Source: CAYTLW01 sp964438735 (GTDB taxonomy: Bacteria > Myxococcota_A > UBA9042). Taken from it: 64,000 nucleotides of DNA. The translations under genes and the position numbers were made by a program. Under the pieces are notes generated by a model, which was not told where the DNA came from, did not search any database, and saw only the letters and a list, made by a program, of their open reading frames with translations. The stretch is from positions 1-64,000 of the forward strand of contig CAYTLW010000022.1 of NCBI GenBank assembly GCA_964438735.1, given 5' to 3'. Shown one piece after another: positions 50,327 to 58,825 of the stretch; positions within the stretch are counted from its first letter, which is position 1; every line of letters starts with the position of its first letter.

Positions 50327-50757
50327 TCCTGCTGGACGCCAACATCCCGATGTACGCCGCCGGCCGCGACCACCCGCACAAGGCGCCCTGCATCCGGTTG
50401 CTGGAGGCTGTGGCCAGGGGTGAACTCGAAGCGGCGGTGGACGCGGAGGTGCTGCAGGAGATCCTGCATCGCTACCGGTCGATCAATCGTTGGCCTGACG
50501 GCTTGCGGGTCTACCGCCTGCTGCTGACGGCAGTACCGACGGTGTTGCCGATCACCGGCGGCACGCTCGACATGGCCCGGCTCCTCATGGAGCGACACGG
50601 CACCCTGCTCGCACGGGATGCCGTGTACGCCGCCGTGTGCATCGAGAGCGGGGCGAGCGCGCTCTGCTCTTACGATCGGGACTTCGACGGCCTGCCTGAG
50701 ATCGTGCGTCGGATACCGGAGGCATTGCTCGGTTCCTTTGAAGACAGCGAGTTGTGA
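50323..50757 (+). CDS. PIN-domain (VapC-like) toxin
   Basis: 144 aa. Conserved acidic residues are visible in MILLDANIPMY (Asp5), EVLQEIL, LLARDAVYAA and SYDRDFDGL, the four-site arrangement of VapC-like RNases. Coupled to the upstream RHH antitoxin by ATGA overlap. Its last 53 codons and the bases just after are duplicated perfectly at 58593-58761. A hairpin terminator follows at 50782. Confidence 0.92.
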   Translation: MILLDANIPMYAAGRDHPHKAPCIRLLEAVARGELEAAVDAEVLQEILHRYRSINRWPDGLRVYRLLLTAVPTVLPITGGTLDMARLLMERHGTLLARDAVYAAVCIESGASALCSYDRDFDGLPEIVRRIPEALLGSFEDSEL

Positions 50758-50767
50758 ATCGGGTGGC
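50599..50767 (+). repeat. 169-bp direct repeat, copy 1 (in PIN toxin)
   Basis: Identical base for base to 58593-58761, spaced 7994 bp apart in the same orientation. It starts inside the toxin gene and runs 10 bp past its stop. Similarity continues weakly for about 15 bp on the right (CGCAGGCAGGCCG) and stops abruptly on the left. Confidence 0.95.
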
Positions 50768-50781
50768 GCTTCGCAGGCAGG

Positions 50782-50803
50782 CCGGGAAGTTGGCGCTTCC
50801 CGG
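50782..50803 (+). terminator. Hairpin terminator after PIN toxin
   Basis: CCGGGAAG, loop TTGGCG, CTTCCCGG: perfect 8-bp stem 24 bp after the toxin stop. No T-run follows. Confidence 0.55.
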
Positions 50804-50974
50804 GCCCCAAGATCGGTGCAGACCACCTACCTCTGCGATGAGCGGGAAGCTGGCACAAGTCGCTGCGCGCTGCGCGCTTGCGCGCTGGCGCTGGGTTGAC
50901 ATGTGCCCTTCAGCATCCGAAGCTCGCTACACCCCTTGCGCCATGAGCGCGTTTGACACGCAGTTGGAGACCCC

Positions 50975-51328
50975 ATGAAGAAGACCCTGCTCATCGTCTT
51001 GTTGTTCGCCCTCTTCGCCGGGGGTTGTGCCCACTTCGGTCAGGCCGCGCTGCCCCCCCGCGCCGATTTTTTCGTGACCACGGGTGATTTGGCAACCAAG
51101 GACTACCAGCCGATCGCGCTGGTGGAGTCACGGAACATGATGTGCACGCCGTGCGGCGGCACCTTGGAGGCCGCGTATTCGAGTATCGAGGCATCGCTCA
51201 AGTCAGAGGTGATTGCGAAGGCCAAGAGTCTCGGGGCCAACGGCATCATCAATCTGGACTACTCGGCGACCATTTCGGCGTACGGCACGACCTCTGTGAC
51301 CATTCGTGGCCTCGCCGTGAAGATGTAG
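50975..51328 (+). CDS. Small lipoprotein, YbjQ-like
   Basis: 117 aa. Lipoprotein signal ending FAGGC (Cys18). The mature part, from ASLKSEVIAKAKSLGANGII through TTSVTIRGLAVKM, follows the pattern of YbjQ/heavy-metal-binding-type small proteins (helix, then GAN-x-(V/I), then a strand ending in a G-x-AV-like element). The preceding CTPCGG is unusual for that family. First gene of a run of exported-protein genes up to 54667. Confidence 0.7.
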   Translation: MKKTLLIVLLFALFAGGCAHFGQAALPPRADFFVTTGDLATKDYQPIALVESRNMMCTPCGGTLEAAYSSIEASLKSEVIAKAKSLGANGIINLDYSATISAYGTTSVTIRGLAVKM

Positions 51329-51379
51329 CAACGGGCATTGCCCGGTTGCCGAGACTGGAGCCGGACCGGGGGCGATATC

Positions 51380-52099
51380 GTGCGTTCGACCTTGCGTAGT
51401 TGGCCACCAAGCGTTTTCGCGCTCGGCACGCTCACGGGGTTGCTGCTGAGCGGTGCGTCGGTCGGGGCAGAACCCACCGACCTCAACTCTCCGACCAACA
51501 TCGCTAAGCAGTTGACGCCGCAACAGGTGGCGCGCCGCGGAGTACGGCTCCATCGAGAACTCGTCGATGCTGGCCTTTGGCCCTTTGCGCGCACGACCAC
51601 CACGATCGGGGGTACGTGCTTCCGTCATCTGGGCGCCACCTCGGTGAACCTGCCCTTCGTTGCTGCCGCCCGCCTGATGCACGATCTCGACGGCGTGTCG
51701 CGCCGGATTCAAGTGCGGCAGCAGCCCAACGATCTGGTGTACGTCCATGGGGTGCGCGGGAGCCGTGCGGCGCGCCGGTTGACATTGTTGCTTGAGTACG
51801 GCTTTCCCCTATCCGAGTCGGTCGCGTACTTCGCAAGGGTGCGCTACGGTCCGAAGAGGAGCGGAGTCTTGAGCGCTACTGCGCGCTTTCATGCCGAGCA
51901 AGGGTTTGTCCGCAAATTGGATATCGACATTGTGCTGGTGGCGGAGCCGAGCGGAGTCGCGTCCGTCGGCATGGAGCTGGTCGCCTGCACCGACTGGCGT
52001 GGAGTGGCCGTGACGCGCTCCATGTTCGAGCGACACGTCGTCCGCAAGGTGCGTGCAATCCTGGAATCCCTCGTCGGTCGGCGCGGACAGCGAAGGTGA
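51380..52099 (+). CDS. Exported protein, possibly SRPBCC-fold
   Basis: 239 aa from the GTG at 51380 (GGGGG upstream). A TTG at 51338 is the alternative. A signal peptide ends SGASVGA. The mature part alternates strands (VNLPFVAAARLMHDLDGVSR, LTLLLEYGFP, DIDIVLVAEP, GVASVGMELVACTDWRGVAV) and finishes with a long basic helix. This vaguely recalls START/SRPBCC proteins. Only the pattern supports this. The stop overlaps the next start by 4 bp. Confidence 0.6.
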   Translation: MRSTLRSWPPSVFALGTLTGLLLSGASVGAEPTDLNSPTNIAKQLTPQQVARRGVRLHRELVDAGLWPFARTTTTIGGTCFRHLGATSVNLPFVAAARLMHDLDGVSRRIQVRQQPNDLVYVHGVRGSRAARRLTLLLEYGFPLSESVAYFARVRYGPKRSGVLSATARFHAEQGFVRKLDIDIVLVAEPSGVASVGMELVACTDWRGVAVTRSMFERHVVRKVRAILESLVGRRGQRR

Positions 52100-53205
52100 C
52101 GCGGCTGTGCAGGCCCCAAAGGTGGCTCGTCTGCGGCGCGTTGTACCTCAGTTGGCTGTGGTCGTGCCCGGCCGCAGGGGCCGGCCCGGCTGCGCGGACA
52201 GACAACTCCGCGGCCGGCCACCTGCGCAGCGGCGTCGATCTGTATATCGCCGGGCAAATCGAAGCGGCCCGAGCGCAGTTCAGCGCTTCGGTCGACCGCC
52301 TGCACACACCGCGCGCACTCGCCTATCTCATCGTGACCGACTCCCGTCTTGGGAACTGCGACACAGCGGCAGAATTGCATAGATGGCTGAATCGAGCAGA
52401 GCTCGATCCCGTACTCCGTAGGGCCGTCGCCGCCGCGACCGGGCCAGATGGCTGCGCCATTCCGGACGATGCGAAGTGGCGATGCAACATCCGCCTTCGG
52501 GTCACATCCGAACCACCGCAAGTACGCATCTCGACGACACAGCGTGGCGACGGTCCCAGCCAGTCCGATCGAGGGCGTGCGCCGGTGCTGGTAAACGGTC
52601 TCTGCCCTGGGCACATCACGTTGACGGCTCGTCGAAGCCGTTTCCGCACCAGCACGAAACTCCTGCTACTCGAGCCCGGACGAGACGCGCAGATCGCATT
52701 GAAGCTGGCTCCAATTCCGGCGGATGATTACTACCGATCCTTGCGGAAGTACGGCGGTCTCGGTGTCGTCTTCGGCACGATGGGCGGCGGCGGCGAGGGC
52801 GGCCGCTGGCATCTGGGTGACGCGTTCTCCGTCGGCGGTCAACTGATGGCCATGTTGCCCTTCGATTTGCGCGCCATTGCCACCATGTCGTACCTCCGCT
52901 CCGGCGGGGAAGGGGGACTCGACCAGCACGCGTTGAGCTTACGCGGTCAGGCCGCCATAAACAGGACACTCCACTGGGGACCGCCCGGGCCGGGCCTCGA
53001 TTCGAGGTGGCTGACGCTGGGTGTCGGGGGAGGTGCCGAGCTGTTGCTGGGCACGCCACGTGGCGTACAGGGCTTTGTCGACGGGTGGCTCCATGTCTTC
53101 TGGTTCTCGTTTCGGGGATTCGTTGGCGTTGGCAGCAGCTTTGGACTGGGCAAGGAGGTGGCGTGGTCATACGGTATGGAAACGTCCGTGATTCTCTATC
53201 TTTGA
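52096..53205 (+). CDS. Exported TPR/PEGA-like protein with barrel-like C-terminus
   Basis: 369 aa, GTG start overlapping the previous stop (GTGA). Signal peptide to about residue 28. Residues 40-125 read as one to two tetratricopeptide helices (SGVDLYIAGQIEAARAQF). A PEGA-like beta segment follows (IRLRVTSEPPQVRIS through LCPGHITLTARRSRF). The C-terminal ~150 residues have alternating hydrophobic strands ending in an aromatic plus Leu (SVILYL), as in outer-membrane barrels. No family assigned. Confidence 0.65.
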   Translation: MTRLCRPQRWLVCGALYLSWLWSCPAAGAGPAARTDNSAAGHLRSGVDLYIAGQIEAARAQFSASVDRLHTPRALAYLIVTDSRLGNCDTAAELHRWLNRAELDPVLRRAVAAATGPDGCAIPDDAKWRCNIRLRVTSEPPQVRISTTQRGDGPSQSDRGRAPVLVNGLCPGHITLTARRSRFRTSTKLLLLEPGRDAQIALKLAPIPADDYYRSLRKYGGLGVVFGTMGGGGEGGRWHLGDAFSVGGQLMAMLPFDLRAIATMSYLRSGGEGGLDQHALSLRGQAAINRTLHWGPPGPGLDSRWLTLGVGGGAELLLGTPRGVQGFVDGWLHVFWFSFRGFVGVGSSFGLGKEVAWSYGMETSVILYL

Positions 53206-53687
53206 TTACGGTCTTGACCTTCGCGCTCGTGGCGAGCCCCGGGTACGGCGCCTGGGGCGGGTCGTCAGATGGCTGGCCCGAAGGCTGGTACGAGCCATCG
53301 AAGCCAGTTGCCATGGACGGCTACGCTGATCTTGCAGCCCACTCTTTCCCGTTTTGGTGGGACACCTCGGAACCGGGAACGATCCTCGCCATTGGCCTGA
53401 TTCGATTCTACCAGGGCCAGTTGTCGCCCTTGCGTGCTGGGCATTGTCCCATGTATCCGTCGTGTTCGCGCTTCGGCCTGCGGGCCGTCGTCGACTACGG
53501 CTGGCTGCAGGGTTCTGTCATGATCATCGACCGCCTGTTTTTCAGGGAGAACGCCGGCCTGTACACCAACTACGTGAAGGCACGTCGGGATGGCCGGCAC
53601 GTGCCATACGACCCGCCTCACCACAACAACCTGTTTCGCTCACCGGACTGGCCTCTTGTCGTCCGGGGAGCGACCCCGGCCTGGTAG
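53163..53687 (+). CDS. yidD: YidD-family membrane insertion factor, extended
   Basis: 174 aa from a GTG at 53163 with GGAGG just upstream, overlapping the previous gene by 43 bp. A TTG at 53202 in a TTGA overlap is the alternative. The YidD core is clear: GLIRFYQGQLSPLRAGHCPM, YPSCSRFGLRAVVDYG and GSVMIIDRLFF. Normal YidD is about 70-90 aa and cytoplasmic near YidC. This one carries a signal-like N-terminus and ~50 extra residues before the core, plus a C-terminal PPHHNNLFRSPDWP tail. It may therefore be an exported variant with a different job. Confidence 0.85.
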   Translation: MVIRYGNVRDSLSLITVLTFALVASPGYGAWGGSSDGWPEGWYEPSKPVAMDGYADLAAHSFPFWWDTSEPGTILAIGLIRFYQGQLSPLRAGHCPMYPSCSRFGLRAVVDYGWLQGSVMIIDRLFFRENAGLYTNYVKARRDGRHVPYDPPHHNNLFRSPDWPLVVRGATPAW

Positions 53688-53698
53688 GAACAAGCGTC

Positions 53699-54667
53699 AT
53701 GGGTTCTTTGCACCGAGTGTGTCTCATCTCGATGCTGGTACTGACAGCCGCACCAGCGCAGGCTGCCGTCCCGCTGCCACACGCGCGAACGCTGACGAGC
53801 TCGACGGGCGCTCAGACGTTCGCGGACGAATTGTACGCCGAGGGAGACTGGTTTCGCGCCATAGGCGAGTATCGTCGAGAGATATTCGCCGCCCAGAATC
53901 GCCGCGACCGAGCTCGTCTGTGGCTCCTGATCGGCGATGCCTATGCGCGCGCGCGGCGCTACGGTGACGCGGCGCGCGTGTTCATGGCCCTCAAGAAGGA
54001 CGCCGCGGCGTCCGATCTGGCAGGTCACTGTTGCTGGCGCCTGGCCCTGGCCTGGTTGGACAGCGGGCTTGGCCCGATTACCCGCACCCAGATCGCGACC
54101 TGTCGTAAGGACCCGCAGACCGTCGCCATCGTGGGGCTCGATCGATTGGAGCTCGCGGTCGCAGCGGCGTGGATGGAGGAGCGATCACATGATCAGGTAC
54201 TCACTCAGCTGCGAGGCTTCGAGCGCCGACACAATGCCTCCAAGGTGAAATCGGCTGCCGCCGCGCTGCGCAAACGTGCACGTGAGGCGACGTCGCTGGC
54301 GACCTACAGTCCGCTTGGGGCCGGGGTGCTGTCTGCGATCGTCCCTGGGCTAGGTCAGTTCTACCAAGGCCGCTACTGGGACGGCACCCAGTCGCTTGTC
54401 ATCGTGGGCCTGTTGGGCCTGACGTCCGTCGGCCTCTTTCGGAGTCAGCTGCGCGAGGAGGACGGGCAGTGGCTGCTGCCCATCGCGACGGGCACGGTGA
54501 CCTCCGTCTTCTACGCCGCCAACATCTACGGGGCGGCCAACGGCGCCAGAATGAACACGATGCTGGAGCAGGTCCGGTTCATCGAGAAAGTACGCCGCGA
54601 ATGGCGACCGGCCCTCGAGGTGCCGCTGCCGGCACGGCGGCCACGGAAGCCGGCGCCGGAGTCCTAA
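53699..54667 (+). CDS. TPR-containing membrane protein
   Basis: 322 aa. Signal peptide (LISMLVLTAAPAQA). TPR-like helices in about 45-200 (FADELYAEGDWFRAIGEYRR, RARLWLLIGDAYARARRYGD). Then two hydrophobic hairpins around 215-300 beginning SAIVPGLGQFYQGRYWDG, a TM2-like motif. The C-terminus is basic and Pro-rich. It starts 11 bp after the YidD-like gene, and the pair probably works together at the membrane. Confidence 0.75.
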   Translation: MGSLHRVCLISMLVLTAAPAQAAVPLPHARTLTSSTGAQTFADELYAEGDWFRAIGEYRREIFAAQNRRDRARLWLLIGDAYARARRYGDAARVFMALKKDAAASDLAGHCCWRLALAWLDSGLGPITRTQIATCRKDPQTVAIVGLDRLELAVAAAWMEERSHDQVLTQLRGFERRHNASKVKSAAAALRKRAREATSLATYSPLGAGVLSAIVPGLGQFYQGRYWDGTQSLVIVGLLGLTSVGLFRSQLREEDGQWLLPIATGTVTSVFYAANIYGAANGARMNTMLEQVRFIEKVRREWRPALEVPLPARRPRKPAPES

Positions 54668-54731
54668 CTCGCGCGAAGCTGGTCTGCGCGGGGAAGTCGG
54701 ACGTCGAATCGGCGCTTCGCCTCGCCTTGCC

Positions 54732-57047
54732 TCACGGGGCGTTTCGCACGAGTCGGAAGCCGATGTTGGCCCGCCGAGTGTAGCGCAGCCAGTTGTGCCG
54801 ATAAGAGCAGCGGGCGCTGGCCGCTACGTCGCGCCATGAGCCTCCGCGGACCACCCGAGTCGAACCCGCCGCCGGACCGGACGGATCCTTGGTCGGACTG
54901 TTGGAGTAGTACTTGTCCCCGTACCAGTCCTGTACCCACTCCCACACGTTGCCGTGCAGGTCGTACAAGACCCACTGGTTGGGGCGCAGCCTTGCCACCG
55001 GATGCGTGGCGCGGCTGGAGAACAACCCTCCGCTGTTGCGGAAATACCAAGCGTACTTACCCAGCACGCCCGCCTCGTTGCCGAAGTGGTAGCTCGTTTT
55101 GCCACCGGCGCGACATGCTCGCTCCCACTCGGCTTCCGTCGGGAGTCGGTACACGACCTTGCCCTCGGCGCTGTTGAGCTTTCGGATGAAGGTCTGGACG
55201 TCATCCCAAGAGACCTGCTCGACCGGGCGTTGTGGATTGACGAACTTGCTGGGATTCGAGCCCATGACGGCCACCCACTGCGCCTGGGTCACCTCCGTGC
55301 GGCCGATGTAGAATGGCTTGCTGATTTCGACCTGGTGTTGGGGCCTCTGGTCAGTGGCAGGGTTCAACTGGCTCGGACCGGCACCCATCGCGAAGCGACC
55401 TGCCGGGATCAGCGAAAACCGGATGCCGTTTCGATCGACCAACTCGGCGCCGCCGGACACCTCGACGGGCGCGGCGGCGCGACCGAGTACGACCTTCAAA
55501 TCGAGGACCTTCCGTTCGACCAGCGACAGCGTGGCCCTCGTCGTTCCCAGGGATTCATGGCGTACCTCAGCCTCTTTGGCGCACAGGCTTACCTTCAAGG
55601 CCTTGAACGCCGGTCCGATGTGGCTGCCATTGATCCAGACCTGCGCGCCACGGACGTCACTGCCACGCTCGTCCCTTGCCCGCACTCGCAAGCCTGCCAC
55701 CCTGGGGACCGGACGCAGCAGCAGTTTCCGTGTATCACCGACTGCGAGGGTAATCTTCTTGCGGTGCTCCCCGTGGCAGCCATCGCCTGCGACGACCTTG
55801 TGAACGCCAGGCGTCACCCGCAGTGGCTTGTCGGCGGCTGCCGTCTTGCCGTCGAGCGTGATCGCCACTCCCGGCGGATTCGTCGAGACGGTCAGGAGCG
55901 CGAACTGAGGCTTGAGTTTCCACCGCAGTTTCTGACCATCGCGGAGCGTGGTCGACTCGTCCCGGGACCGGTAGTCCAACTTGTGCATCGCCAGGCGATG
56001 ATGTCCCGCGGGCAGCGCCCGATTGCACGGGGTGCGACAGACGGGCTTGTTGTCGACCATGACCATCGCCCCCGACGGGTCGGAGGCAAAGGAGACCATG
56101 GCCATCTCGTCGACGCCCGGATTCCACTGCCCGGCGCTGGTATCGCGCGAATCCGTCTCGACCGCCACTCGCCGCGAACCGCGCGGGCGATTCGGTATCT
56201 CCAACGCACCGCGGAGCTTGGCGAGCAGCTTGTCCACCGCCTCAGCTACCGACGTGCCCGGTCGGGCCGAGTCCCACGGTACCGAGGTGGCTGCCAGCGC
56301 GCAGGCGCTCTCTGCCGAGTACAAGGTCAGGCCCAGACGCCTGCTCCGCCGCCCGGTGACGGCCGACTTGAGCAACGCATTTGCGGGCACCTCCGAGCCA
56401 GCCTCACATGACTGCGCCTGATCGTACCTGAGCCGCTTCGATTCCTTCCGAATCCTCGCCAGCGCTTGGCGCTCCTGCTTGCCGGCGACGACGATGAGTT
56501 TGCCCGTGTCCGCCAGCCGTTCTCGCAGCCGCGGCAGGGCAGCCGCGGCCCGGGGATCCGCGGCCGTCACAGCCACGCGGGGGGTTTGACGCAAATACCT
56601 CTGCACCGCACGTGCAGCCTGGTCCACATGGCCCTTCCGCACCAGGAGGCGGCCCTGCCACGACCACACGAACGCCGCCGGCAACCGCTGGCCGACGCCC
56701 CACGCCTTGGCCAGATCGCCCTCCTCATCGCAGATCATCTGGTCCGGGTTCCAGCCCGGGTTCACGCAGCGGCCTTCCGGATCCTGGGTGTTCACCACAA
56801 TCAGCCGCAAACCGCTCCTTCTGTACTTCTCGTGCAACGCTTTCCAGCGCGGCACCGCCCTCATGCAGGGCCGACACCAGGTGGCGTAGAACTCCACGGC
56901 CACAGCTCGCACGCCTGGCCGCTGCAGCCAATCGCGCAGGTCAAAGGTCTGCCCAGGAGCCGCTTCCGCAACACCTGCCGTCAGGAGCCCGACGGCCAGC
57001 GACAGGAACGCGCTCGCCGCTCGCCTGGTACGGAAGACTCCGCGCAT
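54732..57047 (-). CDS. Thioredoxin-PEGA-FGE-sulfatase-domain fusion
   Basis: 771 aa exported protein (signal peptide to about residue 29). Residues 30-155 are thioredoxin/TlpA-like with FYATWCRPC (C58, C61). 160-300 are unassigned. 318-520 hold about three PEGA-type beta repeats (VSFASDPSGAMVMVDNKPVC, LTVSTNPPGVAITLDG). 535-770 are a formylglycine-generating-enzyme/sulfatase-modifying fold (FSLIPAGRFAMGAG, LPTEAEWERACRAGG, DLHGNVWEWVQDWYG, RGGSW, IGFRLV). The FGE copper/active-site cysteine pair is not complete (only C747 in ARCSYRHN), so oxidase activity is doubtful. The domain combination is unusual. Convergent with the TPR gene. Confidence 0.85.
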   Translation of the reverse strand: MRGVFRTRRAASAFLSLAVGLLTAGVAEAAPGQTFDLRDWLQRPGVRAVAVEFYATWCRPCMRAVPRWKALHEKYRRSGLRLIVVNTQDPEGRCVNPGWNPDQMICDEEGDLAKAWGVGQRLPAAFVWSWQGRLLVRKGHVDQAARAVQRYLRQTPRVAVTAADPRAAAALPRLRERLADTGKLIVVAGKQERQALARIRKESKRLRYDQAQSCEAGSEVPANALLKSAVTGRRSRRLGLTLYSAESACALAATSVPWDSARPGTSVAEAVDKLLAKLRGALEIPNRPRGSRRVAVETDSRDTSAGQWNPGVDEMAMVSFASDPSGAMVMVDNKPVCRTPCNRALPAGHHRLAMHKLDYRSRDESTTLRDGQKLRWKLKPQFALLTVSTNPPGVAITLDGKTAAADKPLRVTPGVHKVVAGDGCHGEHRKKITLAVGDTRKLLLRPVPRVAGLRVRARDERGSDVRGAQVWINGSHIGPAFKALKVSLCAKEAEVRHESLGTTRATLSLVERKVLDLKVVLGRAAAPVEVSGGAELVDRNGIRFSLIPAGRFAMGAGPSQLNPATDQRPQHQVEISKPFYIGRTEVTQAQWVAVMGSNPSKFVNPQRPVEQVSWDDVQTFIRKLNSAEGKVVYRLPTEAEWERACRAGGKTSYHFGNEAGVLGKYAWYFRNSGGLFSSRATHPVARLRPNQWVLYDLHGNVWEWVQDWYGDKYYSNSPTKDPSGPAAGSTRVVRGGSWRDVAASARCSYRHNWLRYTRRANIGFRLVRNAP

Positions 57048-58127
57048 CTGACAGCCCCACGCGACCGAGGGATTCCTGAACCGGCCCGCCCTCGCGTCGA
57101 TTTGGCGGAAGTATCACGCCGACGACGCATTGTGACAAGGTGACGGCCCCTACGGGCAGTACTGATCGGTGTTGCCTGAGCGCGAGGTTCCACGCCTTCG
57201 CCTGCACTGGCGCTCTCGGTTTCGACCGACGGCGGCATAGATCACCAGCTTCGGCCCGCCGGTGCGGGCTCCGTTGGTGGCCATGACCGGGCCGGTATTT
57301 GTCGTCGCCGCTCGCGGCTCGGGTGGTGGCGGCCCTCGGCCTGCTCAGCCTACCGCGGGCTGCTCGGTGAGCCGCCGCTGGTTGGCCAGTATGTCGTGTG
57401 TCGCCGCGACCATCGTGGTCCGCGAATACCCGTCACAGGCGATTCGGGGCCGCACGAGTGGCCTGCTGACGACGGCGAGAGGGTCGTATTGGCTGTTCCT
57501 TCCCGAAACTCATCCGGCCTCGCAGTCCCTTGATCTCGACCCCGACAACGAGTGACGCTGGCCTCAGGATCCAATTGCTTCGAACCGTCCTGGCCAGTGT
57601 GGTGTCGGCCTTCCGCACGAGACGCGACCTCGCCCTGGAGACGACGGCTTCGGCGGGGCGCGACGAAACGGCGAGCGAGCACCACAGGTGCGAGTCCGTC
57701 AGAGAGGGGCTCCGGAGACACTCTGATGGTTGTCAACTCATGAAGTGACTTGGCCAGCGCCGGGGGCTCTGCCGGTGGGTAGCCCGGAGGGTTGCCCCTC
57801 CGGGCCCCCGCAGAACCGGACGTGCGGATTTCCTGCATCTTATGTGGCCGACAGAATAACTCGACGAGAGCATCGATCAGCAATGGCCACGGCAGAAAGA
57901 TCGACAGCAGCGCAGTAGTGCGATCTCCTCGTGGGCAGGGTCAGGTATTGGCACTTGACACCTTTTGCTGGCCGGCGCGAGGCCATCCGCCTTCCGTCCA
58001 GCCGTTGTCATGACCGCCGGCATCGCCCTGATCGGCTCCAGCGATGCGCCGTCGCATGGCCGACCCCATGTCCGCGCATGTCGCGATGGTCGCCATGCTA
58101 TAGTGCCGGCTGGTCCCCGGAGGCAAC
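57048..58127. other. 1.1-kb region without intact gene
   Basis: Contains a group II intron-like RNA remnant (57745-57850, minus) and short, non-convincing frames only. Composition is mixed and the reading frames lack ribosome binding sites and recognisable domains. It probably collects decayed mobile DNA between the thioredoxin fusion and a small lipoprotein gene. Confidence 0.5.
57745..57850 (-). other. Group II intron-like RNA remnant (candidate)
   Basis: On the minus strand the sequence reads GCACGTCCGGTTCTG followed by GGGGGCCCGGAGGGGCAACC. This resembles the conserved stem region often found next to the ORF of bacterial group II introns. A strong hairpin (CCCGGAGG, loop, CCTCCGGG at 57783-57804) lies within it. 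No reverse transcriptase or domain V was found, so at most a fragment remains. Confidence 0.35.
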
Positions 58128-58511
58128 GTGTTCATGCGCCCTTGCCTTTGCCACATGCTGCTCATGGCGCTCCTGGTGGTGGCTGCGACCGGTTGCGACC
58201 CGCGCTGGCGGTGCGAGGTTGTCGTCCAGAGCGCCGCTCCCCACCTGCAGTCGCTGCGTGGCGCCGATGTTCGGCTCAAGTGCGACAGCGGCGTCTACCG
58301 CGCGGTGCAACTGCCAGAGCACGCCACAGGTGTCTATCGCGCCAAAGCGTTGGGGCTCCTCGCCACCGACTGCGTCGTCGTGGTGACCAAAGAAGGGTTC
58401 CGCGAGGCGCGCCGGTTGGTCTCGGAGGACTGCAAGAAGATGGTATGGTGGCGAGGCGAATGCGCATTGATCCAGTCGACCGTCGTTCTGCAGCCGGATC
58501 TACATCGCTGA
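58128..58511 (+). CDS. Small lipoprotein, hypothetical
   Basis: 127 aa. GGAGG at 58119-58123 serves either the GTG at 58128 or the ATG at 58134. Lipobox VAATGC. The mature part has four further cysteines (WRCEVVV, RLKCDSGVY, ATDCVVV, SEDCKKM) and a strand-rich carboxypeptidase-regulatory or PEGA-like feel (GVYRAKALGLLATDCVVVVT). Function unknown. Confidence 0.65.
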   Translation: MFMRPCLCHMLLMALLVVAATGCDPRWRCEVVVQSAAPHLQSLRGADVRLKCDSGVYRAVQLPEHATGVYRAKALGLLATDCVVVVTKEGFREARRLVSEDCKKMVWWRGECALIQSTVVLQPDLHR

Positions 58512-58592
58512 CATCGTGCGGGAGCTTGACTCATTCAAGTCCTGCGTTGACGCGTGAGACCTTCGGGATGCGACTTGGACGGCGATGGCAAA

Positions 58593-58751
58593 GGCACCCT
58601 GCTCGCACGGGATGCCGTGTACGCCGCCGTGTGCATCGAGAGCGGGGCGAGCGCGCTCTGCTCTTACGATCGGGACTTCGACGGCCTGCCTGAGATCGTG
58701 CGTCGGATACCGGAGGCATTGCTCGGTTCCTTTGAAGACAGCGAGTTGTGA
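58593..58751 (+). pseudogene. Truncated PIN-toxin 3' end (duplicate)
   Basis: Carries only the last 52 codons of the toxin at 50323-50757, including LLARDAVYAA and SYDRDFDGL, identical at DNA level. The N-terminal half with the first catalytic Asp is absent and no antitoxin is nearby. The in-frame sequence before it (from about 58554) is unrelated. It cannot make a functional PIN domain. Confidence 0.9.
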
Positions 58752-58761
58752 ATCGGGTGGC
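58593..58761 (+). repeat. 169-bp direct repeat, copy 2
   Basis: Perfect copy of 50599-50767. Together the copies bracket about 7.8 kb holding the exported-protein operon, the thioredoxin-FGE fusion and the intron-like remnant. Recombination between them would delete that block and leave one intact toxin. Confidence 0.95.
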
Positions 58762-58825
58762 ACCCCGCAGGCAGGCCGCGAGGCGGGCGAGTTCCCCGCC
58801 ACGCCGAGCGCCCGGCCAGCCCGCT

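Noticed and set aside
54732..55440. True formylglycine-generating enzyme
   Set aside because: The catalytic Cys pair expected after RGGS is incomplete (only one Cys, in ARCSYRHN), and no sulfatase gene is nearby.
57350..57883. 177-codon minus-strand frame as a real protein
   Set aside because: It reads through the intron-like RNA remnant, is Pro/Ser/Arg-rich, and has no ribosome binding site.
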